DNA of 21,433 nt, taken from assembly GCA_009774625.1 (NCBI GenBank), contig VSOB01000050.1, forward strand, positions 1-21,433. The letters are read 5' to 3'. The position numbers and the translations under genes are program-made. Positions 7,776-15,311 of the stretch are shown piece after piece (within the stretch, counting starts at the first letter, position 1; each line of letters begins with the position of its first letter). The stretch comes from Lachnospiraceae bacterium (GTDB lineage Bacteria; Bacillota; Clostridia; Lachnospirales; Lachnospiraceae). Below the pieces are notes generated by a model that did no database searches, had not been told where the DNA came from, and saw only the letters and a list, made by a program, of their open reading frames with translations.

Positions 7776-9068
7776 ATGAAAAAAAGAGGATATTTATTAT
7801 GTGTATTGCTGGCAGTTCTGCTCTGGGGCTGCGGGAGCGCAGACGGTAACAATGAAGCAGGCCGGAAGCCGGAAGCGGACCCGGTAAGGTATGAGGAAAA
7901 TGATATGCAGACAGAGGCGTTGCAAGTGTCTGACAAAAAGGCGCCGGAGGGGACGCCGTCAGAGATATTCTGCACAGATACATATGGATTTACCGTTTCG
8001 CTGCTGCAGCAGGCAATGGAAGCAGAAGAGGGAAATGTCATGCTCTCTCCGGCGTCAGTACTGTCGGCGCTTGCTATGACTGCAAACGGAGCCGGTGGAG
8101 AGACACAGTCTCAGATGCTTTCTGTACTGGCTGACGGGCAGACGATGGATGATCTGAATGAAAATCTGAAAGTGTGGAGAGAAGGGCTTGCCGATACGAC
8201 AGGCGGAAGCCTGAAACTTGCCAATGGGGTCTGGATTTCCGGAGACGAAGGAGAGGCTTTTGTGAAAGAGAGCTTTCTGGAAAACAGCAGGGTCTTTTTT
8301 GACGCTCAGGTACGACAGGCGCCTTTTGATCAGGATACATTGACGGAGATCAATGAGTGGGTCAGGGAAAAAACAGACGGACAGATCGAAACGATACTGG
8401 GAGAGATACCGAAAGATGCGGTGTTATACCTGCTGAATGCGGTTTCCTTTGATGCAAAGTGGAAAGATGAATATACAGAATATCAGATTCGCGACGGTAT
8501 TTTTGTGAATCAGAACGGGCAGGAAACGACAGTATCCATGATGCACTCCACAGAAATCGGTTATATCGAAGGAGAAGATGTAACAGGTTTTGTCAAACCA
8601 TATCAGGACGGCTATCGTTTTGCAGCGTTTTTGCCAAAGGAGGGAACCAGTCCGGGAGCGTTTGTAACCGCGTTGGACGGAGAGAAATTGCAGGCTCTTC
8701 TGGAGGGAAAACGAGAGGAGACTGTGCAGGCTGTTTTGCCTGCTTTCCAGGTGGAATACAGTGCAGAGCTGAGTGAAATCCTGCAGTCTATGGGTATGCA
8801 ATATGCCTTTGACGGAAGCCGGGCGGATTTCAGCAATCTCTGCAGTGAAGAGAGCGGGCCGGTCATGATCAGCCGGGTCATTCATAAAACCAACATTACG
8901 GTGGACGGGCTGGGAACAAAAGCGGGAGCGGCTACGGCAGTGGAGATGGCAAGAGGAGGGATGCTGCCGGAGCAGCATCAGGTATGTCTGAACAGGCCCT
9001 TTGTCTATATGATATTGGAAAACGATACCAATATTCCGGTTTTTATCGGGGTGGTGAATGCATTGTAA
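7776..9068 (+). CDS. Serpin-family protease inhibitor lipoprotein
   Basis: A surface-anchored serpin, 430 residues, normal for the family plus a leader. ATG 7776 was chosen because it opens a clean lipoprotein signal with lipobox LLWGC (Cys19). A linker of about 45 residues precedes the serpin fold. Recognisable blocks are NVMLSPASVLSALAMTANGA (helix B region), LLNAVSFDAKWKDEY (the N-A-x-x-F-K/D-x-x-W strand), and the C-terminal NRPFVYMI---NIPVFIG. The hinge GTKAGAATAV (residues 380-389) has the small residues needed for loop insertion, so it is probably inhibitory. The scissile bond lies near Arg393-Gly395, suggesting a trypsin- or elastase-like target by position only. It is last in its operon, followed by a strong terminator. 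Confidence 0.93.
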   Translation: MKKRGYLLCVLLAVLLWGCGSADGNNEAGRKPEADPVRYEENDMQTEALQVSDKKAPEGTPSEIFCTDTYGFTVSLLQQAMEAEEGNVMLSPASVLSALAMTANGAGGETQSQMLSVLADGQTMDDLNENLKVWREGLADTTGGSLKLANGVWISGDEGEAFVKESFLENSRVFFDAQVRQAPFDQDTLTEINEWVREKTDGQIETILGEIPKDAVLYLLNAVSFDAKWKDEYTEYQIRDGIFVNQNGQETTVSMMHSTEIGYIEGEDVTGFVKPYQDGYRFAAFLPKEGTSPGAFVTALDGEKLQALLEGKREETVQAVLPAFQVEYSAELSEILQSMGMQYAFDGSRADFSNLCSEESGPVMISRVIHKTNITVDGLGTKAGAATAVEMARGGMLPEQHQVCLNRPFVYMILENDTNIPVFIGVVNAL

Positions 9069-9129
9069 TCAGGGGCTGCCCTGTTCCGGGAAACTGCTGT
9101 CGCCAGGCAGCGCTGTCACACCGTCGGAA

Positions 9130-9163
9130 AACCCCGGTATTTTTTAAAATACCGGGGTTCTTT
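9130..9163. terminator. Bidirectional terminator between convergent genes
   Basis: AACCCCGGTATTTT (9130-9143) and AAAATACCGGGGTT (9146-9159) form a perfect 14-bp inverted repeat. It lies between the serpin on the + strand and the membrane protein on the minus strand. With A and T runs at both edges it can stop transcription from both sides. Confidence 0.85.
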
Positions 9164-9195
9164 GCATCCATTTGTCAATGCATCCGTGGGTTTGA

Positions 9196-9675
9196 TTATT
9201 TCACCGGTTTGGCGCCGGCTTTTTCCTGGGCGGTTTCCAGCGCCCGTTTGAAGAAGCCCTTTTTTTTCGGCGCTGCAGTCTGAACGGGCTTTCCGTGGAG
9301 TCCTCTGACACTGACGATATAGATTCCGCTGACCATAGCTTTGACTTCTTTTTTGACCGGAACGGAGTCGAAGATCTTTTCATCACAAACCAGCGACATA
9401 ATCTGGGGGCCTACCTTGGCTTTAACGATAGGCAGTTTGGAACGGCGGAGATATTTGGGCGTCTGATCAATGACAAACTGGGGAAGCCCGGAATCCTTCA
9501 TCGGCATTCGCTTTTTGTCGATAATCAGCATGGACACCGACTGTTTGTTGGCTTCGATCTGCTCCTGCTGTTCTTTTTGTTTTTTTTGTGCCTTTTTGCC
9601 TAAAAAATAAAGTACCGCGATGGCAATGATAAGAACTGCCAATATGCACAATAATACAATGGTTCCTGTACTCAC
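9196..9675 (-). CDS. Single-pass membrane protein of unknown function
   Basis: A 159-residue protein read on the minus strand from a GTG start (9673-9675), with an excellent AGGAGGG ribosome site at 9681-9687 on the complementary strand. Residues about 5-25 form one N-terminal membrane helix. A Lys/Gln-rich helical stretch (KKAQKKQKEQQEQ) follows, then about 100 residues of mixed character and a basic tail. The layout recalls YajC (one helix, then a basic coil), but YajC's conserved core motif is not evident and the protein is longer, so I do not assign it. It converges on the serpin and diverges from cls. Confidence 0.78.
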   Translation of the reverse strand: MSTGTIVLLCILAVLIIAIAVLYFLGKKAQKKQKEQQEQIEANKQSVSMLIIDKKRMPMKDSGLPQFVIDQTPKYLRRSKLPIVKAKVGPQIMSLVCDEKIFDSVPVKKEVKAMVSGIYIVSVRGLHGKPVQTAAPKKKGFFKRALETAQEKAGAKPVK

Positions 9676-9734
9676 AATAACCCTCCTGCGTTGACCGGCA
9701 TCTGAATCCTGCTGTCAGGATAATGCCGGCTGTG

Positions 9735-9774
9735 TGACTGTATAACTGTGTAACTGTGAAACTGTGAAACTGTG
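9735..9774. repeat. Short tandem direct repeats, 8-bp unit
   Basis: Four consecutive 8-base units read TAACTGTG, TAACTGTG, AAACTGTG, AAACTGTG (9743-9774), preceded by one imperfect unit TGACTGTA (9735-9742). They sit in the divergent region between the minus-strand membrane protein and cls. They could be regulator binding sites or a slippage-prone tract that varies in copy number. The rest of 9688-9846 shows only a small ATCCTG/CAGGAT hairpin near 9706-9721. Confidence 0.7.
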
Positions 9775-9846
9775 TGTGGACTGTAAAGTATTTTACCATT
9801 CAATATGAAAGAAAGCAAGAAAAAGTGGATTTAAACAAAGCAATCG

Positions 9847-9855
9847 TGGTATACT
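9847..9855 (+). promoter_or_regulatory. Extended -10 promoter for cls
   Basis: TG-G-TATACT (TG at 9847-9848, -10 at 9850-9855) is an extended -10 element 24 bases before the cls start. The -35 region (TGGATT near 9826) is poor, as is usual when the extended motif is present. The cls ribosome site GGAGGC follows at 9868-9873. Confidence 0.55.
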
Positions 9856-9879
9856 GGAACAGGATTCGGAGGCAGATAT

Positions 9880-11358
9880 ATGAATTTTGACATGGTTTGG
9901 AAAAACGTCTGGGATCTGTTATCATTCCCGTTTCAACATTTACTGGTGATTAATTGCCTATTGTCGATTGTGATTATTTTTTTTCAGAGGAAAAATCCGG
10001 CTTCTGTATGGACCTGGCTGCTGATTCTGTATTTTATCCCGGTGGCAGGGTTTGTTTTTTACCTGCTGATCGGCGGAGATATGCACAAGAGCAGAATGTT
10101 CCGCACAAAAGAGCTGGAAGATCATATCCATGAAGCGATCCGCAGTCAGGAAGCCAGCATTCGGACGAGAACGCTGCAGGAAGAGTGGCCCCATCTGAAA
10201 AAATATTCCGATTTGATTTATTATAATCTGGAGAGTGCAGGCGCCATGCTGACAGACAATAACCGAATCCGGATTTTTACCGATGGAAATGAGAAATTCG
10301 GCGCACTGATTGAGGATATGAAACAGGCCAGAGAGTTTATCCACATCCAGTATTATATTATCAAAAACGATGTACTGTTTCAGCGCATTTCCGACGTGCT
10401 GGTGGAAAAGGCAAAGGAAGGCGTGGAAATCCGCATTCTCTGCGACGGTATGGGAGGCCGGTTTGTTTCCAGACGGTTCTGGCAGAAACTCCGGGACTGC
10501 GGCATCCATACGGCTGTGTTTTTCCCGCCGCTGTTAGGACCGCTGAATCTTCGTATCAATTACCGCAACCACAGGAAAATCGCGGTGATAGACGGCTGCG
10601 TGGGTTATGTGGGCGGCTTTAATGTGGGCAAGGAGTATGTGGGACTGGATGACCGTTTCGGGTACTGGAGAGATACCCATCTGCGTATTGAAGGGGCGGC
10701 AGTGGCCAATCTGCATGTCCGCTTTATCCTGGACTGGAACTATGCCTCCAGGGACAGTCTGCCGGATGAAGAGGAACGGTATTTCCGGCAGCCGGAGAAG
10801 AGACTGGGAAAGAGTCAGATACAGATCATTTCCAGCGGTCCCGATTCCAATCTCCAGAATGTGAGAAATAATTATCTGCGCCTGATCAACAAAGCGGAAA
10901 AAAGCATTTATATCCAGACGCCGTATTTTATTCCGGACGATGCGATTTTCAGCGCTCTGGTGGTTGCCGCCTACTCCGGCGTGGAGGTGAATATTATGAT
11001 TCCCTGTAAGCCGGATCATCCGTTTGTCTACTGGGCAACCTATTCCTACATCGGTGATTTGGTGATGGCGGGCGCAAAGTGCTATACCTATGACAATGGT
11101 TTTCTGCATGCCAAAGGACTGATCGTGGATGAGCAGGTATTGTGTTATGGGACGGCCAATATGGATATCCGCAGTTTCAAGCTCAATTTTGAGGTCAATG
11201 CGGTGGTCTATGACGAGAAGGAAGCGGTAAAAATGGTGGAGGCTTTTCAGAAAGATCTGGAGGTGTGTACCTGTATTACCAGAGATCTGTATGCATCCCG
11301 CGGACTGATCGTGCGTTTCAAAGAACAGGTGTGCCGTCTGTTGTCCCCCTTATTGTAA
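9880..11358 (+). CDS. cls: Cardiolipin synthase
   Basis: A membrane phospholipase-D-superfamily enzyme that joins two phosphatidylglycerol molecules into cardiolipin and glycerol. It has 492 residues, usual for the family. ATG 9880 follows GGAGGC. Two N-terminal membrane helices occupy about residues 20-36 and 43-65 (WTWLLILYFIPVAGFVFYLL). Both catalytic HKD motifs are intact: NYRNHRKIAVIDG with His231 and FLHAKGLIVDEQ with His410 and Lys412. Each is followed by the expected Gly/Asn-rich turn (YVGGFNVG and GTANMDIRS). It has its own promoter; the promoter of the next gene overlaps its stop codon and no terminator separates them. Confidence 0.95.
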   Translation: MNFDMVWKNVWDLLSFPFQHLLVINCLLSIVIIFFQRKNPASVWTWLLILYFIPVAGFVFYLLIGGDMHKSRMFRTKELEDHIHEAIRSQEASIRTRTLQEEWPHLKKYSDLIYYNLESAGAMLTDNNRIRIFTDGNEKFGALIEDMKQAREFIHIQYYIIKNDVLFQRISDVLVEKAKEGVEIRILCDGMGGRFVSRRFWQKLRDCGIHTAVFFPPLLGPLNLRINYRNHRKIAVIDGCVGYVGGFNVGKEYVGLDDRFGYWRDTHLRIEGAAVANLHVRFILDWNYASRDSLPDEEERYFRQPEKRLGKSQIQIISSGPDSNLQNVRNNYLRLINKAEKSIYIQTPYFIPDDAIFSALVVAAYSGVEVNIMIPCKPDHPFVYWATYSYIGDLVMAGAKCYTYDNGFLHAKGLIVDEQVLCYGTANMDIRSFKLNFEVNAVVYDEKEAVKMVEAFQKDLEVCTCITRDLYASRGLIVRFKEQVCRLLSPLL

Positions 11359-11395
11359 TAACAGGGATTTCGTGGTACAATAATATTTCACGAAA
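11353..11395 (+). promoter_or_regulatory. Promoter with inverted repeat around the -10
   Basis: TTGTAA (11353-11358) and TACAAT (11376-11381) are 17 bases apart, with TG at 11373-11374 making an extended -10. The inverted repeat TTTCGTG (11368-11374) / CACGAAA (11389-11395) straddles the -10 element. It could be an operator covering the start site or a 5' mRNA hairpin. The downstream gene starts at 11412 with AAGGAG at 11399-11404. Confidence 0.55.
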
Positions 11396-11411
11396 AAGAA
11401 GGAGAAGGTGT

Positions 11412-12479
11412 ATGAGAAAGAGGCTTGTTGTATGGATAGGGATGATGGTATCCGTGCTGCTTCTGGGCGGATGCGGAAGTGAGACGGCGGTTTTGTCCGA
11501 GATGAAAACAGGAAGCTATGTGAAGCTTGGCGAATATAAAGGAATCGAAATATCGGTGCCGGCGCAGTCAGAGGTGACAGAAGAGCTGCGGCAGAATTAT
11601 ATCGGCTATATCCTGAGCAGCCATCCCCAGTGGGTGGAAGCGGCGGACGGCGCAGGAGCCAATGTGGGCGATGTTGTCAACATCGACTTTGAAGGCCGGA
11701 TTGACGGGGAGCTGTTTGAAGGAGGCTCTTCCCAGGGCTATGAGCTGCAGCTTGGAAGCCATGCTTTTATTGAAGGCTTTGAGGACGGACTGGTGGGTGT
11801 GAGCAGGGGTGAGACAAAAGATCTGACTTTACAGTTCCCTGACCCGTATGAGCGCAATCCGGATCTGTCCGGAGTACCAGTGGTGTTTACAGTTACGGTA
11901 AACAGCATTCAGACACAGCAGACACCGGAGCTGACCGATGCATTTGTCCAGTCTCTGGATGTTGGCTGCAATACGGTGAAAGAGTACGAATCGTATATCC
12001 AAAGTCTGCTGGATGAGGAAATGAAAAATACCTATGACAGAAATGTGGAGGATGCGCTGATCGGCCAGGTGATGAGCGGATGCAGTTTTAAGAAAGACCC
12101 GCCGAAGGCAATGGTGGATCAGTATTATGACAGAGTGGTGAGACGCATGTCCCGGATTGCGGCGTTGAGCGGTATGACGCTGGAGGAGTATATCAATGCC
12201 CAGGGCTACAATATGGAAGGCTTTGAAGAAGAGGCGAGAGCCGGCGCGGCAGAGTCCTGCCGGGAGTCCATTATGCTGCAGGCGGTGGCCAATGCGGAAG
12301 GGATCACGGTAAGTCAGGAGGAAGTGGATACTATGCTGTCAGAGCAGGCGCAGGCCGGAGGCTATGAAAGTGTGGATGCACTGAAGGCGGATCTGGATTA
12401 TGACAATTATGAGGATTATGTGATGTGTGACAAGGTGCTGGCATTTCTGCGGGAGCAGGCAGTGGTCAGCGAATATTGA
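11412..12479 (+). CDS. Trigger-factor-like FKBP peptidyl-prolyl isomerase lipoprotein
   Basis: A predicted extracytoplasmic foldase, 355 residues. ATG 11412 opens a lipoprotein signal with lipobox LGGC (Cys21). Residues about 86-166 form an FKBP-type domain: GDVVNIDFEGRIDGELFEGG, then LGSHAFIEGFEDGLVGV and FPDPYERNPDLSGVPVVF. All of these resemble the isomerase domain of trigger factor. The rest (about 170-355) is helical like trigger factor's chaperone arms. The ribosome-binding N-terminal domain of true trigger factor is missing and replaced by the lipid anchor, so this is not Tig itself. It likely helps fold secreted proteins, in parallel with PrsA. It is followed after 101 bases by asnS. 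Confidence 0.9.
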   Translation: MRKRLVVWIGMMVSVLLLGGCGSETAVLSEMKTGSYVKLGEYKGIEISVPAQSEVTEELRQNYIGYILSSHPQWVEAADGAGANVGDVVNIDFEGRIDGELFEGGSSQGYELQLGSHAFIEGFEDGLVGVSRGETKDLTLQFPDPYERNPDLSGVPVVFTVTVNSIQTQQTPELTDAFVQSLDVGCNTVKEYESYIQSLLDEEMKNTYDRNVEDALIGQVMSGCSFKKDPPKAMVDQYYDRVVRRMSRIAALSGMTLEEYINAQGYNMEGFEEEARAGAAESCRESIMLQAVANAEGITVSQEEVDTMLSEQAQAGGYESVDALKADLDYDNYEDYVMCDKVLAFLREQAVVSEY

Positions 12480-12515
12480 GAAAAGCACAGTAAGGGACAA
12501 TCAGAAAGAAAACGC

Positions 12516-12534
12516 GGGCGGAGAAGCTCTGCCC
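12516..12534 (+). other. Stem-loop between foldase gene and asnS
   Basis: GGGCGGAG (12516-12523) pairs with CTCTGCCC (12527-12534), one G-U pair, around a three-base loop. No T run follows, so it is not a normal terminator. It may be a processing or stability element within the transcript. The flanking 12480-12580 gap shows no T-box features. Confidence 0.35.
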
Positions 12535-12580
12535 CGGATTGACAATGGGGCCAGGAGGCCGGAGGAAGGAACTGAAAACT

Positions 12581-13972
12581 ATGGAATTGGTAAGTATCAG
12601 AGAGTTGTATCGGGAAAAGGAAACATTTCTCGGAAAGAAAATTACAGTAGGGGGTTGGGTACGAAGTGTCAGAGATTCCAAAACTTTTGGCTTTATCGTG
12701 CTGCATGACGGCTCCTTTTTTGAAACGCTGCAGATCGTGTACAGTGACAGGCTGGTGAATTTTGACAGGATCAGCCGGCTCAACGTGGGCAGCGCACTGG
12801 TGATTACAGGAACGCTGGTGGAAACGCCCCAGGCAAAGCAGCCCTTTGAGATTCAGGCAGAGTGTGTGGAGATCGAAGGGGAATCCACAGCGGATTATCC
12901 GCTGCAGAAAAAGCGGCACAGCCTGGAATATCTGCGTACCATGACCCATCTGCGTCCCCGTACCAATACCTTTCAGGCAGTATTCCGGGTGCGTTCTCTG
13001 ATCGCCTATGCGATTCATCAGTTTTTCCAGGAACGGGGCTTTGTCTATGTGCATACCCCTCTGATTACGGGAAGCGACTGTGAAGGCGCCGGGGAAATGT
13101 TCCGGGTTACTACGCTGGATATGGAACATCTGCCGATGACAAAAGAAGGAAAGACAGATTACAGCCAGGATTTCTTCGGTAAAGAGACGAATCTCACGGT
13201 CAGCGGCCAGTTAAATGTGGAAACGTTTGCGATGGCATTCCGCAATGTATATACATTCGGACCTACATTCCGGGCGGAAAACTCCAATACCACCCGTCAT
13301 GCGGCAGAATTTTGGATGATTGAGCCGGAAATCGCCTTTGCGGATCTGGAGGATGACATGGTGCTGGCGGAAAGCATGATTAAATATATCATCCGTTATG
13401 TGCTGGAGCATGCACCGGAAGAGATGAATTTCTTTCATCAGTTTGTGGACAAGGGCTTGCTGGAGCGACTGCATCATGTGGCGGATTCGGATTTTGCCCA
13501 TGTGACTTATACGGAGGCTGTCCGGATTCTGGAACAGCACAATGATGAGTTCGAATATAAGGTATCCTGGGGCTGCGATCTGCAGACTGAGCATGAGCGG
13601 TATCTGACAGAGCAGGAGTTTAAACGACCTGTTTTTGTGACCGATTATCCAAAGGAAATCAAAGCCTTCTATATGAAACTGAATGAGGATAAAAAGACGG
13701 TGGCTGCAATGGATTGTCTGGTGCCGGGCATCGGGGAAATCATCGGCGGAAGCCAGAGGGAGGATAATCTGGAACTGCTGACGGAGCGGATGAAGGAACT
13801 GGGGCTGAAGCAGGAGGATTATGATTTTTATCTGGATCTGCGCAAATACGGCAGCGCACGCCATGCCGGATTTGGCCTGGGGTTTGAACGATGCGTAATG
13901 TATCTGACCGGCATGGGGAATATCCGGGATGTGGTACCGTTTCCCAGAACGGTTAAAAACTGCGATCTGTAA
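12581..13972 (+). CDS. asnS: Asparaginyl-tRNA synthetase
   Basis: A class IIb aminoacyl-tRNA synthetase charging tRNA-Asn with asparagine in the cytoplasm. ATG 12581 gives the family length of 463 residues and follows GGAGGAAGGA (12561-12570). An N-terminal OB-fold anticodon-binding domain (about residues 15-105, starting KKITVGGWVRSVRDSKTFGF) is followed by the catalytic core. Motif 2 FRAENSNTTRHAAEFWMIEPE begins at Phe230; its Asn-Thr-Thr form separates AsnRS from AspRS. Motif 3 GFGLGFERCVMYLTG is at residues 430-444. It ends with the typical PFPRTVKNCDL. It is probably co-transcribed with the upstream foldase; no leader regulation is visible. Confidence 0.97.
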   Translation: MELVSIRELYREKETFLGKKITVGGWVRSVRDSKTFGFIVLHDGSFFETLQIVYSDRLVNFDRISRLNVGSALVITGTLVETPQAKQPFEIQAECVEIEGESTADYPLQKKRHSLEYLRTMTHLRPRTNTFQAVFRVRSLIAYAIHQFFQERGFVYVHTPLITGSDCEGAGEMFRVTTLDMEHLPMTKEGKTDYSQDFFGKETNLTVSGQLNVETFAMAFRNVYTFGPTFRAENSNTTRHAAEFWMIEPEIAFADLEDDMVLAESMIKYIIRYVLEHAPEEMNFFHQFVDKGLLERLHHVADSDFAHVTYTEAVRILEQHNDEFEYKVSWGCDLQTEHERYLTEQEFKRPVFVTDYPKEIKAFYMKLNEDKKTVAAMDCLVPGIGEIIGGSQREDNLELLTERMKELGLKQEDYDFYLDLRKYGSARHAGFGLGFERCVMYLTGMGNIRDVVPFPRTVKNCDL

Positions 13973-13994
13973 AAAATATGACAAAAGTCAGGGC

Positions 13995-14034
13995 CGGATG
14001 CCGGGCGCAGCAAAAGAGGCGGCATAAGCATCCG
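13995..14034 (+). other. Stem-loop in the asnS-hydrolase gap
   Basis: CGGATGC (13995-14001) pairs with GCATCCG (14028-14034), and flanking GGGCC/GGCC runs can add pairs with a bulge. No T run follows, so termination is unlikely. The 97-base gap otherwise holds only the ribosome site of the next gene. It is too short for the c-di-AMP (ydaO) riboswitch sometimes found before NlpC/P60 genes. Confidence 0.35.
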
Positions 14035-14069
14035 ACGGGCCGGACAGAGCTGGAAGGCAGGTGAGATAC

Positions 14070-15307
14070 ATGAAGAAAAAGGCGCTTTGTATATTGCTGG
14101 TACTGATCATTGGTCTGGCGCAGATTATGCCTGCCTATGCGGCCACGATTTCTGAGCTGAAACAGCAGCTTGCAGAGACGCAGAATCAGTTAAACGCCAT
14201 CAATGGACAGGCCGCAGGGCTGGAAGGCAAGAAAGATGCGGTGGAAGAGGAGATTGATGAGCTGGATGGTACACTTGTGGAACTGATGAGCAGTATCGCC
14301 CTGCTGGAAGAAGAAATCGAGAATAAAAAAGAAGAGATCGTACAGGTGCAGGAGGAGCTGGAGGACGCCATCAAGAGGGAAGAGACGCAGTACGAGGCCA
14401 TGAAGAAGCGGATCAAATTCATGTATGAAAAGGGAAACAGCACCTATGCCCAGCTTCTGTTCGAATCCAAGAGCATCAGTGATATGATGAATAAGGCAGA
14501 TTATATCGAAAAGCTGTATGCCTATGACAGGAAACTGCTTTTGCAGTATCAGGAAACCCGTCAGGAAGTGGCGGATCTGAAGGAGGCGCTGGAGGAAGAA
14601 AAGTCTGCATTGGAAGCGGAAGAGTTCGAACTGAAGGAAGAAGAAGCAGCGCTGGAGGAAGCTCTGGAAGCCAAACGGGCGGAGGCGGAAAACTTTGAAG
14701 TACAGATTGCCCAGATCCGTCAGTCCGCAGCGGCTTATAAAGCGTTGATCAAGCAGCAGACTGCCCAGATCAAACAGCTTGAGGCGGAAGAAGCGGCCAG
14801 AAAAGCAAAGGAAGAGGCAGAGCGGAAGGCCAGGGAAGAAGCGGAACGGAAAAAGAAAAACGAAAATAAGGGCAGCAGTGAGAAAAACACCGCCACCACT
14901 CCCAGTAAATCTGCCGGTACGGCCAGTGCGAGGTACTTTCGCTGATTAACAGTGCATCGGGCGGCGCCAAAGGGAAAGAGATCGCTTCCTATGCCTGCCG
15001 GTTTATCGGAAATCCTTATGTACCCGGCGGCACCAGCCTGACAAACGGTGCGGACTGCTCCGGTTTTACTCAGGCTGTATACAGAGACTTTGGCATTTCC
15101 ATCCCCCGCAATTCCTCGGCGCAGAGAAGCTGCGGCGCCAGTGTATCCTATGCGGATGCCCAGCCGGGCGATCTGATCTGTTATGCAGGACATGTGGGAA
15201 TGTACATCGGCAACGGGTATATCGTACATGCCAGCACCCAGCGGACCGGAATAAAAATAACATCTGCTACATATAAAGAGATTTTGTCAGTGCGGAGGAT
15301 TGTATAA
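14070..15307 (+). pseudogene. NlpC/P60 peptidoglycan hydrolase split by a frameshift
   Basis: A secreted C40-type cell-wall endopeptidase in two frames. The 5' part starts at ATG 14070, encodes a signal peptide ending near PAYA-A, then a long coiled coil (about residues 30-265) like CwlO/PcsB proteins, and stops at TGA 14943. The 3' part continues one base back in frame from about 14930 to TAA 15305. It carries the complete NlpC/P60 domain: catalytic Cys at 15056 (ADCSGF), His at 15191 (GHVGMYIGNG) and His at 15227 (VHAST). Joined, the product is about 412 residues, normal for the family. A single missing base in 14909-14942 explains the break: true mutation or sequencing error. Without rejoining, the enzyme domain has no export signal. 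Confidence 0.85.
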
Positions 15308-15311
15308 GGAT

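Noticed and set aside
12539..12544. TTGACA as a -35 for asnS
   Set aside because: It is a perfect -35, but no acceptable -10 occurs 16-19 bases downstream; that region is the purine-rich ribosome site.
12480..12580. T-box leader for asnS
   Set aside because: The gap is only 101 bases and lacks the conserved T-box sequence and a terminator/antiterminator pair.
13973..14069. c-di-AMP (ydaO) riboswitch before the NlpC/P60 gene
   Set aside because: The gap is under 100 bases and the conserved riboswitch core is not seen; only a simple stem-loop is present.
14909..14945. Programmed ribosomal frameshift in the hydrolase gene
   Set aside because: No X-XXY-YYZ slippery heptamer and no obvious downstream pseudoknot; a one-base indel is simpler.
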